DNA of 23,193 bases from Flavobacteriaceae bacterium. Lineage in GTDB: Bacteria; Bacteroidota; Bacteroidia; Flavobacteriales; Flavobacteriaceae. Numbering within the stretch: the stretch's first letter is position 1; each line of letters begins with the position of its first letter. The position numbers and the translations under genes were made by a program. The stretch spans positions 1 to 23,193 of the forward strand of contig JAAZXZ010000110.1 in NCBI GenBank assembly GCA_014239895.1. The letters are read 5' to 3'. Below, one piece after another: positions 1 to 8,500 of the stretch. A model generated the notes under the pieces. That model ran no database searches. It saw only the letters and a program-made list of their open reading frames with translations, and was not told where the DNA came from.

Positions 1-1
1 A

Positions 2-151
2 AGTCCTCTTAGTGATGGATGGGATGGTACCTATAATGGAAAACTAATGCCTTCAACCGATTACTGGTTTACGATCACTCTAGATATGCTATATGGAGAT
101 GATGATACCCTGATTAAAACCTTTAAAGGTCACTTTAGCCTGAAACGATAA
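2..151 (+). CDS. C-terminal end of a T9SS type B (gliding-motility-associated) secreted protein, 5' truncated
   Basis: The reading frame is open from the window edge and ends with TAA at 149-151, giving 49 residues. They contain DGWDGTYNGK, then MPSTDYWF, and close with FKGHFSLKR. This is the hallmark of the gliding-motility-associated C-terminal domain (TIGR04131-like), the type B sorting signal recognised by the Bacteroidota type IX secretion system. The parent protein would therefore be a large exported or surface protein whose functional domains lie upstream of the window, so nothing can be said about its activity. The stop codon is only 3 bases from the stop of the convergent dipeptidase gene. 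Confidence 0.9.
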   Translation, partial: SPLSDGWDGTYNGKLMPSTDYWFTITLDMLYGDDDTLIKTFKGHFSLKR

Positions 152-154
152 TAA

Positions 155-817
155 CTAATCTATTACGAAGTTAAAATAATAATTAAAGGGTTCTAGCTCA
201 AGGGTATAGTGCCACCACTCCTTAGGATAATTTTTAAAACCATTTTCAGTCATAACTTCAAGTAGCAAAACTCTATTAGACCTTTGCTTGTCAGTAATAT
301 TACTGAAATTTGTAGAAGACTCTGGGCCAAAAAAATCATATCGAGTTCCCATGTCTAATTCTTTATTTGTTTTGTTGTTTACAATAGTTAAATCAACAGT
401 ACTTCCTCTTGAATGGCCTGATCTTTCTGCAATATATCCCATAGGAAAAAGTTGAGATTTATTAATTTCAGGATAATAAATTATTTTATTTATTGTGTCT
501 GAAAGATCCTTAGACCAATTAATAAAATAATTTACAGACCTCTGAGGTCTATATGCATCAAAAATTTTTAAAGATAAATTTCTCTTCCTTAATTCATTCT
601 GAACTTGGACAAGAGATTTTGCTGCATCATAACTTATTATGGCTCTATTTGATTTATATCCCTCAATAATATGACCTGTAAAATTATTTGTAGTAAAATA
701 TCTTAAGTCAATTTTGATACTTTCATCTATGTCATTGATGTATACAAAACCTGGAGGTAATTTACTACAACAAACTATGCAGAAAAAGAAAAATATATAG
801 AAATATTTTGATAACAT
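155..817 (-). CDS. D-alanyl-D-alanine dipeptidase, VanX/DdpX family (peptidase M15D)
   Basis: This 220-residue protein has the full active-site signature of zinc D-Ala-D-Ala dipeptidases. SGHSRGSTVD supplies zinc ligands H135 and D142, EWWH supplies catalytic E200 and ligand H203, and DAYRP supplies R90, matching the VanX transition-state arginine. The spacing H-x6-D and E-x2-H is the same as in VanX. The N-terminus is a hydrophobic segment followed by two cysteines (16-17), suggesting export, possibly as a lipoprotein, although the lipobox is poor. The family hydrolyses D-Ala-D-Ala, either in glycopeptide resistance (VanX) or in recycling peptidoglycan dipeptide as nutrient (DdpX). With no vanH, vanA, vanR or vanS genes beside it and with an export signal, a periplasmic peptidoglycan-turnover role is more likely than resistance; that is inference. 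Confidence 0.9.
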   Translation of the reverse strand: MLSKYFYIFFFFCIVCCSKLPPGFVYINDIDESIKIDLRYFTTNNFTGHIIEGYKSNRAIISYDAAKSLVQVQNELRKRNLSLKIFDAYRPQRSVNYFINWSKDLSDTINKIIYYPEINKSQLFPMGYIAERSGHSRGSTVDLTIVNNKTNKELDMGTRYDFFGPESSTNFSNITDKQRSNRVLLLEVMTENGFKNYPKEWWHYTLELEPFNYYFNFVID

Positions 818-822
818 TAATA

Positions 823-830
823 CAAATATA
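823..830 (-). promoter_or_regulatory. Candidate -7 element (TATATTTG) of the dipeptidase gene
   Basis: Read on the minus strand, this octamer matches the Bacteroidota -7 consensus TAnnTTTG. The ATG of the dipeptidase gene begins only 5 bases downstream, so transcription from here would give a leaderless or nearly leaderless mRNA. No TTG occurs at the expected 19-23 base distance; the nearest is 28 bases away. The assignment therefore rests on the -7 box alone. Confidence 0.35.
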
Positions 831-848
831 TATATAAAATTAATTGCC

Positions 849-856
849 TATTTTTG
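849..856 (+). promoter_or_regulatory. Candidate -7 element (TATTTTTG) of the DUF5916 gene
   Basis: TATTTTTG fits the Bacteroidota TAnnTTTG -7 box and lies 15 bases before the ATG at 872, a plausible leader length. No TTG -33 element is visible at the right spacing. It shares the 54-base divergent intergenic region with the -7 box for the dipeptidase gene on the other strand. Confidence 0.4.
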
Positions 857-871
857 TACAAATTTTGATCT

Positions 872-3100
872 ATGCAGCGCACGTTATTAATTACTTGCCT
901 ACTACTTTTTTTCTTTAATTTTTCATTATCTCAGTCAGAAAAGAAAGAAATATTTGTAAAATATACAGATAATACAATTAAAGCTGATGGTGTCCTAGAT
1001 GAGCCCGACTGGGCTCTAGCTAGAACAGCATCCGGGCTCTACGAATACTTTCCAGATTATTCTGCAGACTCAAAAAATCCAGCTGAAATAAAATTAATGC
1101 ATGACGAAGATTTTTTATATGTTGGCATTAAAGTAATGGGTGATCCTAAAGAATTGAAAGTCAATTCTTTAAAAAGGGATTTTCAAGCACCTAGCTCAGA
1201 CAATATAACTATGATTTTTGATACTTTTAATGATGCAACCAATGCGTTTGTAATTGGAAGTAACCACATAGGAGTTCAAAGAGATATGTTAATGTTCAAT
1301 GGTGGAGTAGATATAAGAAATTCTTGGGATATGACCTGGGATGTTAAATGGATATGTGAATCAAAAATCTATGATAGTTACTATATAACTGAATGGAAAA
1401 TTCCATTCAATGTTTTTAAATATAGAGAAGGAGAAACGAAATGGAGAGTTGGTGTCTATCAAAGAAATACAAAAAATAAAGCATGGAATTTATGGCATCA
1501 AGTGCCAGAAAATCAAGAATTTTCAAATCTAGGTTTTATGGGTGATATGTACTTTGAAAAACCCTTAGGGAAATCAAAAGCAAAAAAATCTATAATTCCA
1601 TATATAAATGGTATCACCTATAATGATTATGAAAAAAATATAACTGGAAAAAATTTAGAATTTGGTGGAGATGCAAAACTAACTATAGACAATTCATTGA
1701 CGTTAGACCTTACTCTTAATCCTGATTTTTCACAGGTAGAAGTTGATCAACAAGTAACCAATTTAAGTAGATATGAGGTTTCCTTGCCTGAAAAAAGACA
1801 ATTTTTTATTGAGAATAGTGATTTGTTTTCAGGCTTTGGTGACAAGCGTGATGCAAATCCTTTTTTCTCAAGAAGAATTGGTATTGCAAAAGATTTAGAT
1901 GGGAATAGTATTCAAAATAAAATCAGTGGTGGACTAAAGCTGAGTGGAAAAATAAATAGTGATTTTAGAATAGGAGTTTTAAACATGCAAACTGAAGAAG
2001 ATCTAGATAATGAAATTGCAGCTACAAATAATGCTATTATTGCACTTCAACACAAAGTGTTTAATAGATCCAATATTAGCTTTATGTTTATCAATAGACA
2101 AGCAACTAAAGATTATGAGTTTTTAGGTGAAGATGAAGAATACAATAGAGTAATTGGTATCGATTATAATCTTGCATCAAAAAATAGCAAATGGACAGGA
2201 AAATATTATTTTCATAAATCCTTCTCCCCTTCTGAAAATAATAAAGACTTTTCAATGGGAATAAAAACTAGTTATAATTCAAGAAACTTAACTTTTAGAG
2301 TAAGCGGCTTATATGTAGGTGATAATTATAGATCTGATTTAGGTTTTATAAAAAGAACAGGAATTTTAAAAATAAATCCAGATATAGGATATAAATTTTG
2401 GCCAGAAAATAAAAAAATACAAAGCCATGGTTTTGAAGTTACCCCAGTAATAATATGGAGGCCTGAATTAAATTATCAACTCTCAGATTATTTTATTATT
2501 TCAAGATGGGAAGGCCAACTAAATAATGGAGATAATTTTAATTTGTCAATGAGAAATATGTATACTTATTTGTATAATGATTTTGATCCAACTAGAACTG
2601 AAAACAGCATCCCTTTACCTTCTAACAGTGAATATCATTATACAAGTTTTGGGTTTTCATATAATAATTATTTTTCATCGAATGAATTTACATATAATGT
2701 TGAAGGAAAGTTTGGAGATTTTTATAATGGGTCAGAACTATCGGCAGGAATTCAATTTTCTTACAGAATTCAACCTAAATTTACTAGTTCAATAAAAATT
2801 AATTATGATAGAATCAAACTACCAGATCCTTATCCAAGTGCTGATATAATTTTAATTGCTCCAAGATTTGAATTCACATTTACAAAAAATTTATATTGGG
2901 CAACACTTGTACAATATAGTAATCAAAGAGAAAATTTAAGTTTAAACACAAGATTACAATGGCGATTTGCTCCACTGTCTGATCTATTCCTGGTATATAA
3001 TGATAATTATTATACTGAAGACAGGGATCATAGTATATTTATTCCAAGAGTTAAAAACAGATCCCTAAATCTAAAACTAACCTATTGGCTTGACTTTTAG
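872..3100 (+). CDS. DUF5916 outer-membrane-type protein with N-terminal CBM9-like domain
   Basis: This 742-residue protein opens with a cleavable signal peptide (hydrophobic core LLITCLLLFFFNFSLS, cleavage near residue 20). Residues of about 28-220 resemble the family 9 carbohydrate-binding-like domain found in these proteins (ADGVLDEPDW, LMHDEDFLYVGIKV, TEWKIPFNVF). The rest resembles DUF5916: it contains NPDFSQVEVDQQVTN and LPEKRQFFIENSDLF, followed by many alternating aromatic and polar strands ending in a terminal aromatic, LTYWLDF. That ending is typical of a beta-barrel inserted in the outer membrane. The molecular function of DUF5916 is not known to me; a role at the cell surface with carbohydrate or another ligand is only inferred. 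The DUF4369 gene starts 3 bases after its stop, so the two are probably co-transcribed. Confidence 0.88.
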   Translation: MQRTLLITCLLLFFFNFSLSQSEKKEIFVKYTDNTIKADGVLDEPDWALARTASGLYEYFPDYSADSKNPAEIKLMHDEDFLYVGIKVMGDPKELKVNSLKRDFQAPSSDNITMIFDTFNDATNAFVIGSNHIGVQRDMLMFNGGVDIRNSWDMTWDVKWICESKIYDSYYITEWKIPFNVFKYREGETKWRVGVYQRNTKNKAWNLWHQVPENQEFSNLGFMGDMYFEKPLGKSKAKKSIIPYINGITYNDYEKNITGKNLEFGGDAKLTIDNSLTLDLTLNPDFSQVEVDQQVTNLSRYEVSLPEKRQFFIENSDLFSGFGDKRDANPFFSRRIGIAKDLDGNSIQNKISGGLKLSGKINSDFRIGVLNMQTEEDLDNEIAATNNAIIALQHKVFNRSNISFMFINRQATKDYEFLGEDEEYNRVIGIDYNLASKNSKWTGKYYFHKSFSPSENNKDFSMGIKTSYNSRNLTFRVSGLYVGDNYRSDLGFIKRTGILKINPDIGYKFWPENKKIQSHGFEVTPVIIWRPELNYQLSDYFIISRWEGQLNNGDNFNLSMRNMYTYLYNDFDPTRTENSIPLPSNSEYHYTSFGFSYNNYFSSNEFTYNVEGKFGDFYNGSELSAGIQFSYRIQPKFTSSIKINYDRIKLPDPYPSADIILIAPRFEFTFTKNLYWATLVQYSNQRENLSLNTRLQWRFAPLSDLFLVYNDNYYTEDRDHSIFIPRVKNRSLNLKLTYWLDF

Positions 3101-3103
3101 ATA

Positions 3104-3799
3104 ATGAAAAAGCATTCAATACTAATAGTGCTATTAATTCTTTCTTGTTCAATTGAACAGAAAAATTTTGAGTTGAGCGGAAAAATTGATGGACTTACTA
3201 GTGAAAAAATCTACTTATTAGAATCCAATTCAATTATTTTAGATTCAACTAAAATTGATAATTCTTCATTATTCACATTGAAATGTTATATAGAAGAACC
3301 TCAAATTCTAACTTTAAGATTAGGAAACTCTGATACTGATGAAGTTGAATTTTTTGCTGAAACTGGAACAATGAAATTAAGTACAACTAGCAAAAGATTT
3401 CAGTTTGATGCTCAATTTTCAGGCTCTAAACAACAATTAAAGCTTAAGGAATTTAATTCATTTATAATAAAATTTGAAGAAGAAGATTTAGAACTATTAG
3501 AACTACAAATACAAGAGTCAATAAAAGGTAATCAAAAAGAAATTGACTCAATATCAATTTTAAGAGAAAAACTGGAAAAAAGAAAGATTCTGTTTGTAAT
3601 TAATTATATAACAAATAATAGTAAAGAAATAATTTCTCCCTATCTAGCATTAAAATATAATAAAGAAATTAAAGAGGTAGCTGCTATCCAAGGGGGAGTA
3701 TTTACTGGTTTTGATTATTTAACTAAAATTTATAACTCTTATAAAAAGGAAATTTTAGAATCCAAGTATGGAATAGAATTAAAGAAAATTATAGAATAG
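3104..3799 (+). CDS. DUF4369-type lipoprotein without a thioredoxin domain
   Basis: The protein has 231 residues. It begins with a lipoprotein signal peptide (LLILSC, lipidated Cys at residue 15) and then a region like DUF4369: FELSGKIDGL, KIYLLE, ILDSTKIDNSS and LRLGNS. In many Bacteroidota proteins this domain precedes an AhpC/TSA-type thioredoxin fold with a CxxC motif. Here the chain ends at GIELKKIIE, about where that domain would begin, and no CxxC is present. Residues of about 118-165 are charged and probably helical. It follows the DUF5916 gene by 3 bases, so it is probably its operon partner. It should be periplasm-facing and membrane-anchored; without the redox domain a thiol-disulfide role is unlikely. 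Function is unknown. Confidence 0.75.
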   Translation: MKKHSILIVLLILSCSIEQKNFELSGKIDGLTSEKIYLLESNSIILDSTKIDNSSLFTLKCYIEEPQILTLRLGNSDTDEVEFFAETGTMKLSTTSKRFQFDAQFSGSKQQLKLKEFNSFIIKFEEEDLELLELQIQESIKGNQKEIDSISILREKLEKRKILFVINYITNNSKEIISPYLALKYNKEIKEVAAIQGGVFTGFDYLTKIYNSYKKEILESKYGIELKKIIE

Positions 3800-3811
3800 C
3801 AACTAAAAAAA

Positions 3812-4300
3812 CTATTTTCTATTGTAGTCATCCTTAAGCCTTACAATATCATTTTCATCAGAGGGGTTGTCTATATCAATGTGTTGCCATATTTCAGCTA
3901 CAACTCCAATATTATCTAATCCAATGAGCCTATGCCTTTCCTGATTATCAAAAGTAATTACATCACCCATCTTATGGATATCCATTGGATTTTCAATATC
4001 ATTTTTTGATCTTATCACTCCCACAGAACCTTTATGTATTTTCCAAATTTCTTTTCTTCTAAAATGGTATTGCCACGATAATCTAGATTTAGGATTAACA
4101 ATTAAAATTTTTGGACTTAGTCTCATGTCATTAGAAAGATTAATATCATTAAAAAAAGTAGATATAAATAATGATGTCTGCTTCTCATCAATCACTAGAA
4201 ATCCTCCCCAAGGTCTATTAAAATCAAAATCTATAACTTTAAATCCTAATGTGTCTATCTCTTCTTTTACTAGGTTATATATCTCTATATTATCTTTCAA
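3812..4300 (-). CDS. Cupin protein related to the C-terminal domain of type II mannose-6-phosphate isomerase
   Basis: This 162-residue single-domain cupin has RPWGGFLVIDE near residue 29, LSWQYHFRRKEIW (75-86) as cupin motif 1 and GDVITFDNQERHRL (112-125) as motif 2. These resemble the sugar-phosphate isomerase cupin fused to GDP-mannose pyrophosphorylases (type II PMI). H79, E84 and H123 could bind metal, but the second motif-1 histidine is replaced by R81, so catalysis is uncertain. The start is TTG at 4300-4298, overlapping the queD stop as TTGA, which suggests translational coupling; no ATG occurs before residue 59, and the TTG start keeps the N-terminus before RPWGG. It is the third gene of the idi operon. 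A sugar-phosphate isomerase or epimerase role is possible but unproven. Confidence 0.8.
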   Translation of the reverse strand: MKDNIEIYNLVKEEIDTLGFKVIDFDFNRPWGGFLVIDEKQTSLFISTFFNDINLSNDMRLSPKILIVNPKSRLSWQYHFRRKEIWKIHKGSVGVIRSKNDIENPMDIHKMGDVITFDNQERHRLIGLDNIGVVAEIWQHIDIDNPSDENDIVRLKDDYNRK

Positions 4301-4707
4301 CTTCCAGAATATTTTACAAAATTTCTTGGGGTCTCATAAAGTGTAATTTCCAAACTTAAGTTTGAATCTAATTTAGCTTTAATTTTATTATATATAAAAA
4401 TACAAATGTTCTCAGCCGTAGGATTTATTGATTTAAATTCATTTACATCTAAATTTAAATTTTTATGATCTAAATTATCTTCTACTTCTTCTTTAATAAT
4501 ATCTTTTAATAATATCATATCAATAACATATCCAGTATCAGAATCAATTTCACCTGTCACACTTACAATTAACTCATAATTATGTCCATGGAAATTTGGA
4601 TTATTACACTTTCCAAAGACTTGATCATTCTTCTCCTTTGACCATTTATTATTAAAAAGCCTATGAGCTGCATTAAAATGCGCTTTTCTACTAACTGTTA
4701 ACTTCAT
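4297..4707 (-). CDS. queD: 6-carboxytetrahydropterin synthase / 6-pyruvoyltetrahydropterin synthase family (QueD-like)
   Basis: This 136-residue protein is of usual family length. It carries the PTPS/QueD zinc site: H15 in FNAAHRL, then C34, H40 and H42 in CNNPNFHGHNY. The spacing of the catalytic cysteine and two histidines matches the family. Further signatures are the GYVIDMILLK segment, LDHKNLN with the catalytic His-Asp region, and PTAENICIFIY followed by the substrate-anchoring glutamate in LYETP. The enzyme would convert 7,8-dihydroneopterin triphosphate to 6-carboxytetrahydropterin for queuosine (7-deazaguanine) synthesis, or act as a pyruvoyl-tetrahydropterin synthase. No queC, queE or folE lies in the window to decide between these. 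Its ATG directly abuts the idi stop (TAAATG), and its own stop overlaps the cupin start. Confidence 0.9.
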   Translation of the reverse strand: MKLTVSRKAHFNAAHRLFNNKWSKEKNDQVFGKCNNPNFHGHNYELIVSVTGEIDSDTGYVIDMILLKDIIKEEVEDNLDHKNLNLDVNEFKSINPTAENICIFIYNKIKAKLDSNLSLEITLYETPRNFVKYSGS

Positions 4708-5229
4708 TTATAAATTTTTTAACTGATCGTAATAATCTTTTATAATTATTTTAAACCATTCAGTATAATTATCAGGGTTTATTTTTATATCATCTTTAAT
4801 ATTATCTAAACTCAACCATTTCCAGTCGTCTACTTCATCAGGATTTATATTAACATTACCCTTGTGTTTTCCAACTAATATATAATCTAATTCATGTTCG
4901 ACTAATCCATTATCAAATCCAATATTATATATGAATGAGCCTATCTCATTTAGTTCAGCGCAGAAACCCATTTCTTCTAAAAGTCTTCTTTTTCCGGCAC
5001 TAATATTAGATTCCTCATCCCTTTGATGGCTACAACAAGTATTTGTCCATAATCCAGGTGAATGATATTTGTTTTTATTTCTTTTTTGAAGCATTAATTC
5101 ATTCTTATTATTAAAAATAAAAACTGAAAAAGCTCGATGCAAAACTCCTTTTTTGTGAGCTTCCATTTTTGACATTAAACCTATCTTTTTGTCATTTTTA
5201 TCGACAAGAATAACATAATCATCAATCAT
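4708..5229 (-). CDS. idi: Isopentenyl-diphosphate delta-isomerase, type I
   Basis: This 173-residue Nudix-fold enzyme interconverts isopentenyl and dimethylallyl diphosphate in isoprenoid synthesis. Metal and catalytic residues line up with the E. coli enzyme: H25 and H31, TCCSH with catalytic C66 and H68, and EHELDY with E111 and E113. The Nudix-like helix reads RRLLEEMGF. The ATG at 5229 is supported by the family-like opening VILVDKNDKKIGLM followed by KMEAHKKGVLHRAFS. It is the first gene of a compact operon with the QueD-like and cupin genes. A full promoter sits immediately upstream, so these genes need not be transcribed with rpoBC. Confidence 0.95.
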   Translation of the reverse strand: MIDDYVILVDKNDKKIGLMSKMEAHKKGVLHRAFSVFIFNNKNELMLQKRNKNKYHSPGLWTNTCCSHQRDEESNISAGKRRLLEEMGFCAELNEIGSFIYNIGFDNGLVEHELDYILVGKHKGNVNINPDEVDDWKWLSLDNIKDDIKINPDNYTEWFKIIIKDYYDQLKNL

Positions 5230-5236
5230 AATATGA

Positions 5237-5266
5237 CAAAAATACCAAAGAAAGTTTAATAAACAA
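5237..5266 (-). promoter_or_regulatory. Promoter of the idi operon (TTG-N19-TATTTTTG)
   Basis: On the minus strand, TTG (5266-5264) is followed by 19 bases and then TATTTTTG (5244-5237), a full match to the Bacteroidota sigma-A-type consensus TTG-N17-23-TAnnTTTG. It occupies the 41-base gap between the DUF3467 gene and idi. The idi ATG begins 7 bases below the -7 box, so the mRNA would have almost no leader. Confidence 0.7.
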
Positions 5267-5270
5267 TACG

Positions 5271-5585
5271 TTACGCTTTTCCTGCAGGACCAAAATTTAA
5301 TTGGATATTAGGGTTTTCATAATCCTTTATAGATCCAAAATTCTCTTCAAATCTATCAATATTATCATTTAAGGCTTTTGACAATTTTTTTGCATGTTGA
5401 GGTGTAATGATAATTCTAGACTTTACTTTATTTTTGGGAGTACCTGGCATTATAGAAATAAAATCAATTACAAATTCTGAAACTGAGTGATTTATAATTG
5501 CAAGATTAGAATAAATTCCTTCAGAAACCTTTTCATCAATTTCAATATTGATTTTTTGTTTTGATTTTTTTTTCTCTGAACTCAT
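5271..5585 (-). CDS. DUF3467 domain protein, last gene of the rpoBC cluster
   Basis: This small 104-residue soluble protein has a lysine-rich N-terminus (SSEKKKSKQKINIEID) followed by a DUF3467-like core: EGIYSNLAIINHSVSEFVIDF, PGTPKNKVKSRIIITPQHAKKL and NIDRFEENFG. It ends in GPAGKA. There is no signal peptide or membrane segment. It starts 11 bases after rpoC, so it is almost certainly co-transcribed with RNA polymerase. As I recall, DUF3467 genes often sit beside rpoC in Bacteroidota, which hints at a transcription- or polymerase-linked role, but no function is established to my knowledge. Confidence 0.88.
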   Translation of the reverse strand: MSSEKKKSKQKINIEIDEKVSEGIYSNLAIINHSVSEFVIDFISIMPGTPKNKVKSRIIITPQHAKKLSKALNDNIDRFEENFGSIKDYENPNIQLNFGPAGKA

Positions 5586-5596
5586 AATTTTCTTTA

Positions 5597-8500
5597 TTAG
5601 TTAGTATTAATTTCTTCTTCCTCAGATTCAAGTTTTGAATCAATTAATTCATTATATGCTTCATTTGAACCTACTAATATATCATCATATTTCCTAAGGC
5701 CTGTACCTGCAGGAATTTTATGGCCTACAATTACATTTTCCTTAAGTCCATCAAGATTATCAACTCTTGCATTTACCGCAGATTCATTAAGTACTTTTGT
5801 TGTTTCCTGGAATGATGCAGCTGAAATAAATGATTTTGTTTGAAGTGACGCTTTTGTAATACCTTGTAAAATAGGTGTTGCAGTTGCTGGTTTAGCGTTT
5901 CTTGCAAGAAGCTCTTTTTTATCTTTTCTTTTTAGTATTGAATTCTCATCTCTAAATTCTCTACTAGATATTATTTGACCTACTTTATAATTCTCTGAAT
6001 CACCCGAATCCTCGACTAATTTTTTACCATATATAGTGTCATTTTCATCAATAAAGTCAGATTTATGAATTAACTGATCTTCTAAGAAAATAGTATCACC
6101 TGAATCCTGAATTTTTACTTTTCTCATCATTTGCCTTACAACTACCTCAAAGTGTTTATCATTAATTTTTACACCTTGGAGTCTGTATACTTCCTGAACC
6201 TCATTTACTAAATATTGCTGAACAGCAGAAGGTCCCTTAATATTCAATATATCATTTGGAGTTATAGATCCTTCAGACATAGGTGTTCCAGCTTTTACAT
6301 AATCATTTTCTTGTACAAGGATTTGATTAGAAAGCTTAATCAGATATTTTCTTATTTCACCAGTTTTAGATTCAATAATAATTTCTCTATTACCACGCTT
6401 AATTTTTCCAAATGAAACAACACCATCAACTGCACTAACTACAGCAGGATTAGATGGGTTTCTAGCTTCAAACAATTCTGTTACTCTAGGAAGACCTCCC
6501 GTAATATCACCTGTTTTAGCAGATTTTCTAGGTATCTTAACTAATATTTTTCCAAGGGCTATTGATTCATTGTCATCTATCATCAAATGAGCTCCAACAG
6601 GTAAATTATAAGATCTAATTATTTCATCTTTTTTGTTTTTTACATGAATTGTTGGTATTATTTTTTTATTTCTAGATTCAATTATTACTTTTTCTTGAAA
6701 ACCAGTTTGTTCATCAATCTCAACTTCATATGTTATACCTTGTTCAATATTCTCATAATAAATCTTACCAGAAAAATCAGCAATAATTACTCCATTATAA
6801 GGATCCCATTGACATATTAATGTGTCCTTTTTAATTTTTTGTCCATTCTTAATAAATATGGTAGAACCATAAGGAATGTTATTATTAGTTAAAACCAGTC
6901 CCGTAGCAACATCAATCATCTTTAATTCTGATGATCTTGAAACTACAATATTAATATTATTGCCTTCACTATCAGTTCCCTTAACTGTCTTTAAATCTTC
7001 TATTTCAACTTTCCCGTTATATTTAGAAATAAGGCTGTTTTCCTCAGATATATTTCCAGCAATACCACCAACATGGAATGTTCTTAGGGTCAGCTGAGTT
7101 CCTGGTTCACCAATTGACTGTGCAGCAACTACACCAACAGCCTCTCCAGTTTGCACCATTTTTCCTGTTGCTAAATTTCTTCCATAACATTTTGCACATA
7201 TTCCTTTTTTAGATTCACAAGTCAAAGCAGACCTAACTTCAATATTATCAATTGTAGAATTTTCTATTACATTAGCAATTTCATCATTTATAAGATCACC
7301 TGAAGCTACAATTAAGTCAGAATTTATAGGGTTATCAATATCATGTAATGCTGTTCTACCTACAATTCTTTCTTCTAATTTTTCTACTACTTCCTCATTC
7401 TTTTTTAAAGGAGATATATTAATACCTCTTAAGGTGCCACAATCATCTTCTGTAATTATAACATCTTGAGAAACATCAACAAGCCTACGAGTTAGATATC
7501 CAGCATCTGCTGTTTTTAATGCAGTATCTGCAAGACCTTTTCTCGCGCCATGTGTAGATATGAAATATTCTAAAATTGATAAACCTTCTTTAAAATTTGA
7601 TAATATTGGATTTTCAATAATTTCACCTCCACCAGCAGTTGATTTTTTTGGTTTTGCCATAAGACCTCTCATTCCTGAAAGCTGTCTAATTTGTTCTTTA
7701 GACCCCCTAGCTCCTGAATCTAACATCATATATACAGAATTAAATCCTTGCTGATCTTCTCTAATTCTCTTCATTGAAAGCTCAGTTAATTCTGCATTGG
7801 TTGAAGTCCATATATCAATAACCTGATTATATCTCTCATTGTTTGTAATTAAACCCATATTGTAATTAGCTCTAACTCCATCAACCTGTTTATTTGCCTT
7901 ATTGATCATATCATGTTTCTCATTAGGAATAATTATATCTCCCAAACTAAATGATAAACCTCCTTCAAATGCAAATTTATATCCAAGTGTCTTGATATCA
8001 TCTAAAAAGGCTGCTGTTTCAGGAACACTAGTTTCTTTTAAAATTCTTCCAATAATATCTCTTAATGATTTTTTTGTTAATACTTCATTTATATATCCCG
8101 CTTTTTCTGGTACTTTTTCGTTAAATAAAACCCTACCAACGGTTGTTTCAATAATTTTATTAACAAGTTCTGTTTTGTCATCATTATAATCAAATGTCTT
8201 TACTTTTATAGAGGCATTTAAATCTACTTTTCTTTCATTATATGCAATAATTACCTCATCTGGTGAATAAAAAGTTAAACCTTCGCCAGCTACATTAATT
8301 TCTTTATCTGATATTTTTAGTTTTGTCATATAGTATAAACCTAAAACCATATCTTGTGATGGAACAGTAATTGGAGAACCATTAGCAGGATTCAAAATAT
8401 TATGAGATGCTAACATTAAGAGTTGAGATTCAAGAATTGCTTCTGGCCCAAGCGGAAGGTGCACTGCCATCTGATCTCCATCAAAGTCAGCATTAAATGC

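Noticed and set aside
3790..3825. A short inverted repeat (AATAG/CTATT) between the convergent DUF4369 and cupin genes
   Set aside because: A five-pair A/T stem in A/T-rich sequence is expected by chance and lacks the G/C core of a terminator.
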